Shown here piece after piece: positions 25,705 through 34,653 of a stretch of 64,000 nucleotides of DNA. The DNA lies in assembly GCF_013344685.1 (NCBI RefSeq), contig NZ_CP050137.1:372001-436000 (forward strand), written 5' to 3'. The position numbers and the translations under genes were made by a program. The notes under the pieces were generated by a model that saw only the letters and a program-made list of their open reading frames with translations, was not told the origin of the DNA and searched no databases. Position 1 is the first letter of the stretch. Every line of letters begins with the position of its first letter. The DNA is from Sphingomonas sp. CL5.1. GTDB taxonomy: Bacteria > Pseudomonadota > Alphaproteobacteria > Sphingomonadales > Sphingomonadaceae.

Positions 25705-27000
25705 TCACCCGCCGACGTCTTCGAGCGCCCGCTCCTCCGGCGAGACGTTGATGGTCCGCCAGTCGCGACCCTTGGCGACCATCCCCTCGAACGACATCAG
25801 CCCGGCGGCGGGGATGCGCGGCGCGGCGGTGCCGATCGCCGGCTCGCCGCGCGCCACCGCCTGTGCCGCGCGGTACATCTGCGTGCGGAAGGTGAAGATT
25901 GCCTTGTCGCTCGATCCCAGCCGGTCCTCGCTGCGGTCGGCGATCGGACCCATCGATTCCCACATCGCCATGTCCTGCGTCGGGATGCCGTAGATGCCGG
26001 TGAAGTCCCCCGCCTTCATCGCCGCGCGATCCTGCATGTAATTGTTTTCGGCGTTGCGGACCTTGCGGAACGTCACCGGCTCGACGTCCTTGCCCACCTC
26101 CGCGCCGCAGAAGCGCCGCCACGCATCCTGCGAGATGCCCTTCTCGGGATGCCAGGCGATCCAGTAGAACATCGTGTTCTCGTCATCGACCGGCACCAGC
26201 ATCTGGCTCAAATGATATTGGTCGTTGGGCGGGATGTGGACGGTGAACGGCGCGACGAACAATGTCATGCGCACGTAATCCTGCCTGTCCGGGTCGACGA
26301 TCGGCGTGCGGATCGCGACGTAGCGGAAGCCGAACGGCGTCTTCTGCACCTCGATGCGCGGCGCCTTGTCGGCGGAGGGGCGCAGCCACGCGGTGTCGGT
26401 GGCGGTCGATCCCTCCACCTCGCTCGCGGTCGGCATGTTGGTGGAATGCAGGCTGGAACTGTGCGCCGAATCGATCGAGCCTTCCAGCACCTGCGCCCAG
26501 TTGCAGGCACCGTGCATCTTGACGATGCTGATCTTCTGCGGCGGCACCATCGCCCAGTTGGGCGGATCGAACGGCGTGACCCGCGCCGGATCGCCCATCC
26601 ACACCCAGACGAAGCCGCCCGCCTCATGCACCGGATAGGCCCGCGCCTTCATCGTCTTGCGCAGCGCGGCGTCCGCCGGCTCCGACGACATGTCGACGGC
26701 ATTGCCCTCCACGTCGAACTTCCAGCCGTGATAGAGGCAGCGCAGCCCGCATTCCTCGTTGCGCCCGAAGGCGAGCGAGGCGCGGCGGTGCGGGCATTTT
26801 TCGTCCAGCGCGCCGACGCGGCCCTGCGTATCGCGGAACACCACCATGTCCTCGCCCAGCAGCCGCACCCTGAGCGGCGTGCAGTCCGGCTCCGCCACCT
26901 CCTCGATCATGCACGCCGGCAACCAGTGCTGGCGCATCAGCCGCCCCATCGGCGCATCGCCCGCGACGCGGCAAAGAAGGTCGTTCTGCTCGGGTGTCAT
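25705..27000 (-). CDS. Rieske non-haem iron oxygenase, phthalate 4,5-dioxygenase-like oxygenase subunit
   Basis: Oxygenase of 431 residues. The Rieske [2Fe-2S] ligands are C69 and H71 (CPHRRASLAFG) with C88 and H91 (CLYHGWKFD). The mononuclear iron site is SIDSAHSSSLHS, with D177 bridging and H180 and H185 as ligands. Overall order and length match the phthalate 4,5-dioxygenase alpha-only group. It needs a ferredoxin reductase, which is not in the window. Divergent from it are a Gfo/Idh/MocA dehydrogenase and a dihydroxyphthalate decarboxylase-like protein, the same functional trio as Pht3-Pht4-Pht5. Start at 27000 is the only well-placed ATG. Exact substrate is uncertain; O-demethylase activity is also possible. 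Confidence 0.9.
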   Translation of the reverse strand: MTPEQNDLLCRVAGDAPMGRLMRQHWLPACMIEEVAEPDCTPLRVRLLGEDMVVFRDTQGRVGALDEKCPHRRASLAFGRNEECGLRCLYHGWKFDVEGNAVDMSSEPADAALRKTMKARAYPVHEAGGFVWVWMGDPARVTPFDPPNWAMVPPQKISIVKMHGACNWAQVLEGSIDSAHSSSLHSTNMPTASEVEGSTATDTAWLRPSADKAPRIEVQKTPFGFRYVAIRTPIVDPDRQDYVRMTLFVAPFTVHIPPNDQYHLSQMLVPVDDENTMFYWIAWHPEKGISQDAWRRFCGAEVGKDVEPVTFRKVRNAENNYMQDRAAMKAGDFTGIYGIPTQDMAMWESMGPIADRSEDRLGSSDKAIFTFRTQMYRAAQAVARGEPAIGTAAPRIPAAGLMSFEGMVAKGRDWRTINVSPEERALEDVGG

Positions 27001-27022
27001 CCACCTGTCCCCATCCTGATTG

Positions 27023-27046
27023 AAATACTTCTATATCGAAGTATTT
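27023..27046. promoter_or_regulatory. 9-6-9 inverted repeat AAATACTTC / GAAGTATTT
   Basis: Perfect 9-bp arms (27023-27031 and 27038-27046) flank TATATC in the 104-bp divergent region between the Rieske oxygenase and the Gfo/Idh gene. The block is AT-rich and sits 23 bp from the oxygenase start. It is an excellent candidate operator for coordinated control, but no regulator gene lies between 21987 and 29597. Confidence 0.7.
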
Positions 27047-27104
27047 TGACATTCAAGCCACGACCCGTCAAAACCATGCGCGGCCCAGGGGAACATGACG
27101 CGCG

Positions 27105-28274
27105 ATGAGCAGGATTCGATTGGGAATCATCGGGTTGGGGCGCGGCTTCATGCTCACGCTGCCGGCGTTGACGGGCGATGCGCGCATCGCGCTCGCCGGC
27201 GCGGCCGATCCGCGCGCCGACGCCCGCGCGCAATTTTCGCGCGAGTTCGGCGGCCGCGCCTTCGCCTCGCCGGAGGAGATGCTCGCCGCGCCCGATATCG
27301 ACGCGGTCTATATCGCCTCGCCGCACGAGCATCACGCCGCGCAGACGATCGCCGCGCTCGAGGCCGGCAAGCATGTGCTGGTCGAAAAGCCGATGGCCAC
27401 CAACGTCATGGATTGCGCGGCGATGGCGGAGGCCGCGTGCCGCGCCGGCCGCGTGCTGCTGGTCGGGCCGAGCCACGGCTTCGATGCCCCGGTGCGGGCC
27501 GCCGCCGAACTGATCGCCTCGGGCGCCTATGGGCCGCTGCGCCAGTTGCTGACGTTCAACTACACCGACTTCATGTATCGCCCGCGCCGCCCGGAGGAGC
27601 TCGATCCGGCACGCGGCGGCGGGGCGGTGTTCAGCCAGGCGGCGCACCAGATCGACATGGTGCGGCGGCTCGCGGGGCGGAAGCTGCGCGCGGTCCGCGC
27701 CAGCGCCGGAAACTGGGATGCCGCCCGCCCGAGCGACGGGGCCTATGCCGCGCTGCTGTTCTTCGACGGGGGCGCCAAGGCCTCGCTGACCTATAGCGGT
27801 TATGCGCATTACGACAGCGACGAGTTGATGGGCTGGATCGGTGAGCTGGGCCACGTCAAGGACGCGGCGCAATATGGCGCGGCACGACGATCGCTGCCGC
27901 AACAGGACGAGAGCGACGCGAAGCTCGCGCGCACTTATGGCAAGGGCGCCCTTCCCGCGCCCGCGCCGCACCACGAGCATTTCGGCTTCGTGCTGGCGAG
28001 CTGCGAGCGCGCCGACATCCGGCTGACGCCGACCGGCCTCGCCATCTACGCCGACGCCACGCGCGAATGGCGGCCGCTCCCCCCGCCGGTCGTGCCGCGT
28101 CAGGCGGTGATCGACGAATTCGCCGCCGCGATCGACGGCACCCGCGCGCCGGTCCACGATGGCCGCTGGGGGCTGGAGACCGTCGCCGCCTGCGCCGCGC
28201 TGATCGAATCGAGCCGGCGCGGCGCCGACATCTCCCCCGACACGATCATCCGCGAAGCCACGGAGCAACCATGA
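27105..28274 (+). CDS. Gfo/Idh/MocA-family NAD(P) oxidoreductase, dihydrodiol dehydrogenase-like
   Basis: Oxidoreductase of 389 residues. The nucleotide-binding GIIGLGRGFM opens a Rossmann fold. AGKHVLVEKPMATN contains the family's EKP catalytic lysine motif, and the alpha/beta C-domain follows. In phthalate-degrading pseudomonads the cis-4,5-dihydrodiol dehydrogenase Pht4 belongs to this family, and the gene here is coupled (ATGA) to a Pht5-like decarboxylase and divergent from a Pht3-like oxygenase. That context supports re-aromatisation of a carboxylated dihydrodiol. The same fold also oxidises sugars and glycosides, so a carbohydrate role linked to the following glycosidase genes cannot be excluded. 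Confidence 0.85.
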   Translation: MSRIRLGIIGLGRGFMLTLPALTGDARIALAGAADPRADARAQFSREFGGRAFASPEEMLAAPDIDAVYIASPHEHHAAQTIAALEAGKHVLVEKPMATNVMDCAAMAEAACRAGRVLLVGPSHGFDAPVRAAAELIASGAYGPLRQLLTFNYTDFMYRPRRPEELDPARGGGAVFSQAAHQIDMVRRLAGRKLRAVRASAGNWDAARPSDGAYAALLFFDGGAKASLTYSGYAHYDSDELMGWIGELGHVKDAAQYGAARRSLPQQDESDAKLARTYGKGALPAPAPHHEHFGFVLASCERADIRLTPTGLAIYADATREWRPLPPPVVPRQAVIDEFAAAIDGTRAPVHDGRWGLETVAACAALIESSRRGADISPDTIIREATEQP

Positions 28275-29263
28275 GCCGCCTTCCCCTTTCCTTCGCCTGC
28301 TGGAATTACGACCGCACCGAGGCGTTGCAGACCGGCCGCGTCCAGCCCGACGGGATCGACCTCAATTTCCTGCCGCTCGATGTGGAGGAGACTTTCTTCC
28401 GCATGTTGCGCAACCGCGAGTTCGACGTCGCGGAGCTTTCCATGTCCTCCTATTGCGTCACGCTGGGGCGGGAAGACCCCGGCTTCATCGCGATCCCGGT
28501 GTTCCCGTCACGCTTCTTCCGCCATTCGTGCATCTTCGTCTCGAAGGCGAGCGGGATCGAGAAGCCCGCCGACCTGATCGGCAAGCGCATCGGCGTGCCG
28601 GAATATCAGATGACCGCGCCGGTCTGGATACGCGGCATCCTGCACGACGAATATGGCGTCGATCCCGCCTCGGTCACCTATTTAACCGGCGGGGAGGAGG
28701 AGCCGGGGCGCGAGGAGAAGCTGAAGCTGAACCTGCCGCCGCGATTCCGCGTCGAGGCGATCGGACCGGAGCAGACGCTGGCGCGGATGCTCGCGGACGG
28801 CGAGATCGACGCGCTCCACACCGCCCGCGCACCCTCCACCTTCTATTCGGAGCCGGACAGGGTGGGCCGGCTGTTCCCCGATTTCGTCGATGTCGAGAAA
28901 GCCTATTTCGGCAAGACCGGCATCTTCCCGATCATGCACGTCGTCGCGATCCGCCGCGACGTCTATGAGAAGAACCGCTGGATCGCGCAGGCGCTCTACA
29001 AGGCGTTCGTCGCGGCGCAGCGGCTGAGCTACGAGCAACTGCTCGTCTCGGCCTCGCTAAAGACGATGCTGCCGTGGCAGATCGCGGCGGTGGAGGACAC
29101 GATCGCGACGATGGGCCGCGAATGGTGGCCCTATGGCATCGGGCGCAACCGCCATGTGATCGAGACCTTCACCCGCTACCACCACGAGCAGGGACTCTCG
29201 CCGCGCCGCCTGACGGCGGAGGAAATGTTCGCGCCGGAGACTTTCGCCGAGTTCAGGATTTAG
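28271..29263 (+). CDS. 4,5-dihydroxyphthalate decarboxylase-like protein
   Basis: Protein of 330 residues with a periplasmic-binding-protein-like fold and no signal peptide. It matches the 4,5-dihydroxyphthalate decarboxylase family through segments such as SFACWNYDRTEALQTGRV, LSMSSYCVTLGRED, IPVFPSRFFRHSCIFV and IGVPEYQMTAPVWIRGIL. The reaction would convert 4,5-dihydroxyphthalate to protocatechuate. Several sphingomonad relatives have untested substrates. Its ATG overlaps the dehydrogenase stop. An inverted repeat begins at its stop codon. Ring-cleavage genes are not in the window, so any product would have to feed a pathway encoded elsewhere. Confidence 0.85.
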   Translation: MSRLPLSFACWNYDRTEALQTGRVQPDGIDLNFLPLDVEETFFRMLRNREFDVAELSMSSYCVTLGREDPGFIAIPVFPSRFFRHSCIFVSKASGIEKPADLIGKRIGVPEYQMTAPVWIRGILHDEYGVDPASVTYLTGGEEEPGREEKLKLNLPPRFRVEAIGPEQTLARMLADGEIDALHTARAPSTFYSEPDRVGRLFPDFVDVEKAYFGKTGIFPIMHVVAIRRDVYEKNRWIAQALYKAFVAAQRLSYEQLLVSASLKTMLPWQIAAVEDTIATMGREWWPYGIGRNRHVIETFTRYHHEQGLSPRRLTAEEMFAPETFAEFRI

Positions 29264-29279
29264 GTTAGTGCTCTAACCT
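29262..29279. promoter_or_regulatory. Inverted repeat AGGTTAG-TGCT-CTAACCT
   Basis: A perfect 7-bp stem with a 4-nt loop overlaps the decarboxylase stop and lies 25 bp before the ABM gene. It has no T-tract, so it could be an operator or an mRNA stem tuning the next gene rather than a terminator. Confidence 0.45.
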
Positions 29280-29303
29280 TATCTGGGACGGGAGAGAAAG
29301 ATC

Positions 29304-29597
29304 ATGCAGGTCGGCGTCATCGCCTCATTCACCGCTTTGCCCGGCAAAGGCCCCGCGCTGCTCCAGGCGCTGCGCGACAATGTCGCCTTCGTGCGCGAGC
29401 GCGAGCCGGGTTGCCTGCGCTGCGACATCCTCGTCGCGACCGACGACGCCGACAAGATATCGCTGGTCGAGATCTACGAATCGCGGGCGGCCTATGACCT
29501 TCATCGCGCCGCCCCCTATGGCGGCGAGCTGCTCGCCCACGTCCAGCCGCATATGGACGGCTGGCCGAGCGCCGGGCTCTTCAACGTCGACGGCTGA
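29304..29597 (+). CDS. Antibiotic-biosynthesis-monooxygenase (ABM) domain protein
   Basis: Small ferredoxin-like-fold protein of 97 residues. It shows the ABM pattern: VIASFTALPGKGPALLQAL, then EPGCLRCDILVATDD, then LVEIYESRAAYDLHR with a C-terminal helix. Family members are cofactor-free monooxygenases or isomerase-like enzymes acting on quinones, aromatics and similar small molecules. GGGAGAG lies upstream of the ATG at 29304. It follows the Pht5-like gene by 40 bp and probably belongs to the same catabolic transcript, perhaps acting on a hydroquinone or a toxic by-product (inference). Confidence 0.8.
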   Translation: MQVGVIASFTALPGKGPALLQALRDNVAFVREREPGCLRCDILVATDDADKISLVEIYESRAAYDLHRAAPYGGELLAHVQPHMDGWPSAGLFNVDG

Positions 29598-29685
29598 CGG
29601 ACGGCGCGGCGGCCGAAAACTTCTTTACAAGCAACTCTGACCGTATGTTATGCAGCTCCATTCCGAAAACGGGGTGGAGGATGCG

Positions 29686-30978
29686 ATGCAACGACGTGAG
29701 TTCCTGTTATCGGCGGCGGCAAGCGGCGCATTGGCATCGGCGGCGCGGGCCGGCGCGGCGGCGGTGCCGGCGAAGCCCGGCTTCCTGTGGGGCACGGCGG
29801 GCGCCGCCTATCAGATCGAGGGCGGCAATTACGCCAGCGACCTGTGGGTGGTCGAGCACGTCAAGCCGACGATCTTCGCCGAGCCGTCGGGCGACGCCTG
29901 CGACGCCTATCATCACGTCATGGAGGATATCGCGCTGGTCGCATCGCTCGGCTTCAACGCGCATCGCTTCTCGATCGAATGGTCGCGGATCGAGCCGGAG
30001 CGCGGGCAGATATCGCGCGCCGGCCTGGCTTATTACCGCCGCGTGCTGGAGGCGTGCCGCGAGCATCGCCTCGCGCCCGCCGTCACCTTCAACCATTTCA
30101 CCGTGCCGCGCTGGGTGGCGGCGTCGGGTGGCTATGCCGATCCGGCCAATGTCGCCGCCTTCGCCGCGCATTGCCGCCGCGTGACGGAGGAGATGGGCGA
30201 CCTGATCCACCTCGCCGCGACATTCAACGAGCCGAACCTTTCCACTGTCGTCCGCTGGGGCGGAATGCTCGACAAGGCGCGCCCGATCATCGCCATGATG
30301 CAGCAGGCGGCCGGCGCGGCGACGGCGTCGCCGGGCTGGGCCAGCCCGATGCTGGCGGGGGAGGCGCAATATGACGGCGTGCTCGCCGCCCATGCCGCCG
30401 CGATCGACGCGATGCGCGCCGGCGGCGGCAAATTCCCGATCGGCCTGACGCTGGCGGTGACGGCCGACCACGCCGCCGGGGGTGACGACAGCGGGCTGAA
30501 GCGCAAGCAGGCCGAGATGCTCGACCGCTGGCTCGCCGCGCCGGGCGACTTCATCGGCGTGCAGACCTATACCGGCAGCGCGGTGGACGCGAACGCCGAC
30601 GTCCCCCCGCCGCCGGGCACCGAGCTGACGCAGATGGGCTACGCTTTTACCCCGGACGCGATCGAAAAGTCCGTCCGGCTGGTCGCGGGACGGACGAAGA
30701 AGGCGATCTACGTCACCGAGAATGGCGTCGCGACCGAGGACGACACGCGGCGCATCGCCTATATCCAGGGCGCGGTCGCCGGGGTGCAGCGCTGCGTCGC
30801 CGACGGCATCGACCTGCGCGGCTATTTCCACTGGTCGCTGCTCGACAATTGGGAATGGATGGCGGGCTACAAGCCGAAATTCGGGCTGGTGTCGGTCGAT
30901 CCCAGGACGTTCCGGCGCACGCCCAAGCCCTCCGCGCGCTTCCTCGGCGCGATCGCGCGGCGCGGCGGGCTGGGCTGA
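29686..30978 (+). CDS. GH1 beta-glucosidase-like glycoside hydrolase with Tat-like signal
   Basis: Glycosidase of 430 residues. The N-terminus MQRREFLLSAAASG is a twin-arginine-like signal. GH1 landmarks are FLWGTAGAAYQIEGG, the acid/base glutamate in TFNEPN (E182), the nucleophile in YVTENG (E345), and LLDNWEWMAGYKPKFGL. The enzyme should retain anomeric configuration and cleave beta-glucosides or related glycosides. I chose ATG at 29686 because GTGGAGGATG precedes it and the signal starts there. It lies 88 bp after the ABM gene and converges on the GH20-containing operon. It may release aglycones feeding the adjacent aromatic genes (inference). Confidence 0.9.
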   Translation: MQRREFLLSAAASGALASAARAGAAAVPAKPGFLWGTAGAAYQIEGGNYASDLWVVEHVKPTIFAEPSGDACDAYHHVMEDIALVASLGFNAHRFSIEWSRIEPERGQISRAGLAYYRRVLEACREHRLAPAVTFNHFTVPRWVAASGGYADPANVAAFAAHCRRVTEEMGDLIHLAATFNEPNLSTVVRWGGMLDKARPIIAMMQQAAGAATASPGWASPMLAGEAQYDGVLAAHAAAIDAMRAGGGKFPIGLTLAVTADHAAGGDDSGLKRKQAEMLDRWLAAPGDFIGVQTYTGSAVDANADVPPPPGTELTQMGYAFTPDAIEKSVRLVAGRTKKAIYVTENGVATEDDTRRIAYIQGAVAGVQRCVADGIDLRGYFHWSLLDNWEWMAGYKPKFGLVSVDPRTFRRTPKPSARFLGAIARRGGLG

Positions 30979-30982
30979 GCTG

Positions 30983-33109
30983 TCAGCGCGCGGCGGCCGC
31001 GTCGATCAGGGCGCGGACGCCGGGGCCGATCTTGACGATCAGGTCGGCCGGCGGCTGCGGCAGCAGGAAGGATTCGATCGGCCGCCACGACGCCTTCTCC
31101 TGCGCATCGAGCGTGTCGAGCGCGGCGCGCGCCTTTACCGCGAGGTCGCGGTCGAGCGGCCGGTGCGCCTCGATCGCGGCGATCGCCTCCAGCCCATAGC
31201 CCGCCAGCGCGGCGATCTGCGCCGAGGTCGGCCGCGCCTCCTCCAGCAGCGGGCGGCCCGCCGACGCCGCGACGAAGCGCGCGTCATTGTCGCGCCATCG
31301 CATCAGCTCGCCGGTCAGCGCCGCCGCCAGCGACCGATCACCCCCGGCATAACGCGCGGCGTCGGCGGCGAAGCGTCGCGCGACGAGCGAATCGACCGGC
31401 GCGACGTCGGCCGGCGCGTTGAGCGGCTGGATGATGCGCTTGCCGGCCAGCGCCGCCTTGATGCGGTGATCGTGCGCCATGTTGCGCACCGGCCCGGTGA
31501 TCGAGAGCAGGGTCATCACCGGTTCGACCGCATCGGGCGCGAGCCGCAGCGCCATCCGCATCCGGTTCGCCTGATCGTCCAGCCCGTCGACCGTCAGCAG
31601 CGCGCCGACCGTGCCCAGCCGGCGATACATGTCGGCGGGATCGCGCACCGATTTCGCCGACCAGAAACGCTCCGCCAGCGCCGCCGCGCGCGGCCACAGC
31701 ACATGATCCAGCATCTCGTCGGTGGTCGTCGGCGTCCACAGCGGCGCCTCGCCGCCCAGCACCAGCCGCTCCTGTTCCGCCGTCAGCGGCGGGCGGGGGA
31801 AGGCGACCAGCGCGTCGCCGACATAGCCGGCGAGGAACGGGCTGGCCTTGCGCAGCATGGCGGCGAACTCGGGGGTGAAGCCGGCCGACGCGGTATCGGT
31901 AGGATCGAAAGCGTAATGGAAATCCGCCGGCATCAGCAGGTCGAGATAATAGCCCGCCGACACCACCGTGCGATAGCCCTTGGCGGTGACGTCGGCGGTG
32001 ACGTTCGAGGTCTGCCACGCCTGCACGATCGCGTCGGTGGCGAGGCCGGGGCGTTCGGCCACTTCCTCCCATCCCATCATCGTCTTGCCGTGGCGGCGCA
32101 GGATCTGCTGCGCGCGGCGGTGGAAGTAATTCTCCACCGCGCGGCTGTCCGCCAGCTTCTCGCGCGCCATCAACGCGCGAACGCCCGCGTCGCCGTCCCA
32201 CACGCCCCTGGCCACCTCGTCGCCGCCGATGTGGAAGACGGGATCGGGGAACAGCGCCGCCATCTCGCTGACCAGGGCGTCGAGGAAGCGCCAGGTGGTG
32301 GGCGCGGCGGGATCGAGCGCCACGTCGGCCGTGCCGAGCGGCCCTTTCTTCCCCTCCACCCCCAGTTCGGGATAGGCCCGCACGATCGCGCGGCTGTGGC
32401 CCGGCACGTCGAATTCGGGGATGACGCGGATGCCGCGCTCCGCCGCATAAGCGACAAGCTCGCGGACCTGCGCCTGCGTGTAATATTCCCCGCCGGCGGT
32501 CAGCTTCGGATAGCGGCGGACCTCGACGCGGAAGCCCTCGTCGTCGCTGAGGTGCAGGTGGAGGACGTTGAGCTTCACCCGCTCCATCGCGTCGATCTGG
32601 CGCTTGACCGTCTCGACGGTGAGAAAATGGCGCGCGCTATCGAGCATCACGCCGCGCCACGCGAAACGCGGCGCGTCGTCGATCGTCACCGCCGCGAGCC
32701 GGATGCCCTGCGGCGACAGCCCGACGAGCTGGCGCAAGGTGGCGAAGGCCCGCAATATTCCGCTGCGCCCCTGCGCGTCGATATGGATGCCCTGCGCCGT
32801 CACCGTCAGACGGTAGCCCTCGCCCTTGTCGGCCGCGTCGTCGGCGCTGGCGCAGGTGACGGCGAGCGGCACCGCCGCGCCCGCATCGAACGCCAGCCCG
32901 GTCTGCCGGCCGATATCCGCCTGCAACCGCGCCGCCGCATCGTCGAGCCGCCGCGCATCGCCGCAGCCGGACCAGCGCGGCGCGAGCGGCCCGGCGATCG
33001 CCAGCGTCCCCTCGCCCGGCGCGACCGAGGTGGGGAGCGGCATCAGCGCGGGAGTCGCGCCGGCAACGCCGGAAACCAGCATCGCGCCGGCCAGCAGCAG
33101 CGCCTTCAC
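30983..33109 (-). CDS. GH20 beta-N-acetylhexosaminidase
   Basis: Exported enzyme of 708 residues. A signal peptide ends near GVAGATP. A GH20b-type N-terminal domain (about 20-145) precedes the catalytic barrel. The catalytic pair is D297-E298 in FHIGGDEVARG, with HLHLSDDEGFRVEV and PEFDVPGHSRA as further GH20 signatures. The long C-terminal helical tail (about 560-708) is seen in many relatives. It should remove terminal GlcNAc or GalNAc from chitin- or glycan-derived oligosaccharides by substrate-assisted catalysis. Its GTG at 33109 overlaps the esterase stop (GTGA). It is the last gene of the TetR-GH3-esterase-GH20 operon. Confidence 0.93.
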   Translation of the reverse strand: MKALLLAGAMLVSGVAGATPALMPLPTSVAPGEGTLAIAGPLAPRWSGCGDARRLDDAAARLQADIGRQTGLAFDAGAAVPLAVTCASADDAADKGEGYRLTVTAQGIHIDAQGRSGILRAFATLRQLVGLSPQGIRLAAVTIDDAPRFAWRGVMLDSARHFLTVETVKRQIDAMERVKLNVLHLHLSDDEGFRVEVRRYPKLTAGGEYYTQAQVRELVAYAAERGIRVIPEFDVPGHSRAIVRAYPELGVEGKKGPLGTADVALDPAAPTTWRFLDALVSEMAALFPDPVFHIGGDEVARGVWDGDAGVRALMAREKLADSRAVENYFHRRAQQILRRHGKTMMGWEEVAERPGLATDAIVQAWQTSNVTADVTAKGYRTVVSAGYYLDLLMPADFHYAFDPTDTASAGFTPEFAAMLRKASPFLAGYVGDALVAFPRPPLTAEQERLVLGGEAPLWTPTTTDEMLDHVLWPRAAALAERFWSAKSVRDPADMYRRLGTVGALLTVDGLDDQANRMRMALRLAPDAVEPVMTLLSITGPVRNMAHDHRIKAALAGKRIIQPLNAPADVAPVDSLVARRFAADAARYAGGDRSLAAALTGELMRWRDNDARFVAASAGRPLLEEARPTSAQIAALAGYGLEAIAAIEAHRPLDRDLAVKARAALDTLDAQEKASWRPIESFLLPQPPADLIVKIGPGVRALIDAAAAR

Positions 33110-34653
33110 TGCCGCGCCCCGGCGGTCAGGTCGAGCCGCGCCCGCCACGGATCGGGGCCGGCCACCGCCTTCGCATCGCGGGTGAAGTCCATCAGCGGTT
33201 CGCCGTCCTTGCCGACGCGCGGCCAGCCCGGCAGGCCCGTGCCATTGGGATCACCCGTCTTGATGAACTGCGCGAGATAGGAGTGGAACAGGCGCTGCGT
33301 TTCGATATCCTCAGGCGTCAGGCCGTTGGGATAAGCGACGCGGATCGTGCCGAAGGCATAAGCGACGTCGCTCGCGTGCTCCGCGCCGGGAACCGGCTTG
33401 CCCCGGATCGGGGTCGCGACATAGCCGAAGCGATAGCGCCACGCCGGCGCGTTCCGTTCCGCCGTGATCCGAGCGATGCGGCGCGCCGGCTCGGTCATGG
33501 AGCGATCCGCGCCGATCAGCGTGTTGATCGCGGGCAGCGCGCCCTGCCCGCCCGGATCATAGGCCGCGCGCGCGGCGGCGGGATCGGCGAAGGCGGCGAA
33601 CGCCTCGTCCTTCGTCATCGCGCGGTTCAGCCCGAGATCGGCGTCGGTCGTGCCGATCAGCAACGGCAACGCGTCACGCCGGGCAGCGAGCGCGCGATCG
33701 GCGTCCGCCGTCACCACGCGCCCGTCCTCGATCGGCCCGGTGAAGCGCGCAAGGCCGTCGAACACCAGCGAGATCATGCTCAGCCCGTCGTTGATCCTCG
33801 ATGCGGGCAGCGCGCGCAGCCGGGCGAGCGAAGCCGCATCGCCACCCTCGATCCCGGCGGAAGCGGCGAAGGCCAGTCCCGCCTTCTCCGCCGACACCCC
33901 GCCCGCCGCGTCCTCATGCAGCAATCGCCGGCCCAGCAACGGCGCTGCGCCGCCACCCGACTGGACGATCGCGCGCGCGAACAACCCGCGCGCCAGCGGC
34001 GATCCGGCGAGCAGCAGCACTGATTCGCCCCCGGCGGATTCACCCATCACCGTCACACGGCGCGGATCGCCACCGAAGGCGGCGATGTTGCGCTTCACCC
34101 ATTGCAGCGCGGCGATCTGGTCGAGCAGGCCGTAATTGCCCTTCGCCTCCTCCGGATGCTCGGCCGACAGCGCGGGGAAGCCGAAGAAGCCCAGCCGCCC
34201 GAGCCGATAGTTGAAGGTGACGGCGACGATGCCGTCATGCGCGAACGCCTCCCCGCGCGTCTGCGGGTCCGAGCTGCCGCCGGCGACATAGGCCCCGCCG
34301 TGAATCCACACCACGACAGGCAGCGCGGCCCCGCGATGCCCGGCCGGCCGCCACACGTTCGCGGTGAGGCAATCCTCCGCTATCGGGCGCGGATCGCTCG
34401 CCTCGCGCGCCTGGATGCAATCCGGGCCGATCGCGCCCGCCTCGCGCACGCCGCTCCAGCGCGTGGCGGGCTGCGGCGGCCGCCAGCGCAGCGCGCCGAC
34501 CGGCGGCGCGGCATAGGGAATGGCGAGGAATGCCTCCACCCCGTCCGACGCGGTGCCGCGCACCTGCCCCGCGTCGGTGACGACGACCGGCGCGGCATCG
34601 GGAGCGGCGGCGATGAGCAGCGACGCCGACGCGAGCAGCCACCACGGCCTCAC
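33106..34653 (-). CDS. Type-B carboxylesterase
   Basis: Exported esterase of 515 residues with a signal peptide ending around IAAAPDAA. The oxyanion-hole segment is VVVWIHGGAYVAGG, the nucleophile serine S206 lies in VTVMGESAGGES, and the catalytic histidine is likely in GAEHASDVAYAFG. The N-terminal FLAIPYAAPPVGALRWRPP and EDCLTANVWRP are characteristic of the carboxylesterase/para-nitrobenzyl esterase family. The GTG at 34653 overlaps the GH3 stop. Placed between two glycoside hydrolases, it may remove acyl groups (acetyl, feruloyl or similar) from glycans or glycosides before or during deglycosylation (inference). Confidence 0.92.
   Translation of the reverse strand: MRPWWLLASASLLIAAAPDAAPVVVTDAGQVRGTASDGVEAFLAIPYAAPPVGALRWRPPQPATRWSGVREAGAIGPDCIQAREASDPRPIAEDCLTANVWRPAGHRGAALPVVVWIHGGAYVAGGSSDPQTRGEAFAHDGIVAVTFNYRLGRLGFFGFPALSAEHPEEAKGNYGLLDQIAALQWVKRNIAAFGGDPRRVTVMGESAGGESVLLLAGSPLARGLFARAIVQSGGGAAPLLGRRLLHEDAAGGVSAEKAGLAFAASAGIEGGDAASLARLRALPASRINDGLSMISLVFDGLARFTGPIEDGRVVTADADRALAARRDALPLLIGTTDADLGLNRAMTKDEAFAAFADPAAARAAYDPGGQGALPAINTLIGADRSMTEPARRIARITAERNAPAWRYRFGYVATPIRGKPVPGAEHASDVAYAFGTIRVAYPNGLTPEDIETQRLFHSYLAQFIKTGDPNGTGLPGWPRVGKDGEPLMDFTRDAKAVAGPDPWRARLDLTAGARQ

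Noticed and set aside
29262..29279. LacI-type operator reading of the AGGTTAG/CTAACCT repeat
   Set aside because: LacI-family sites have a central CG and 12-14 bp continuous symmetry such as GTTAGCGCTAAC. Here the centre is TGCT with wider spacing, and no LacI gene is nearby.
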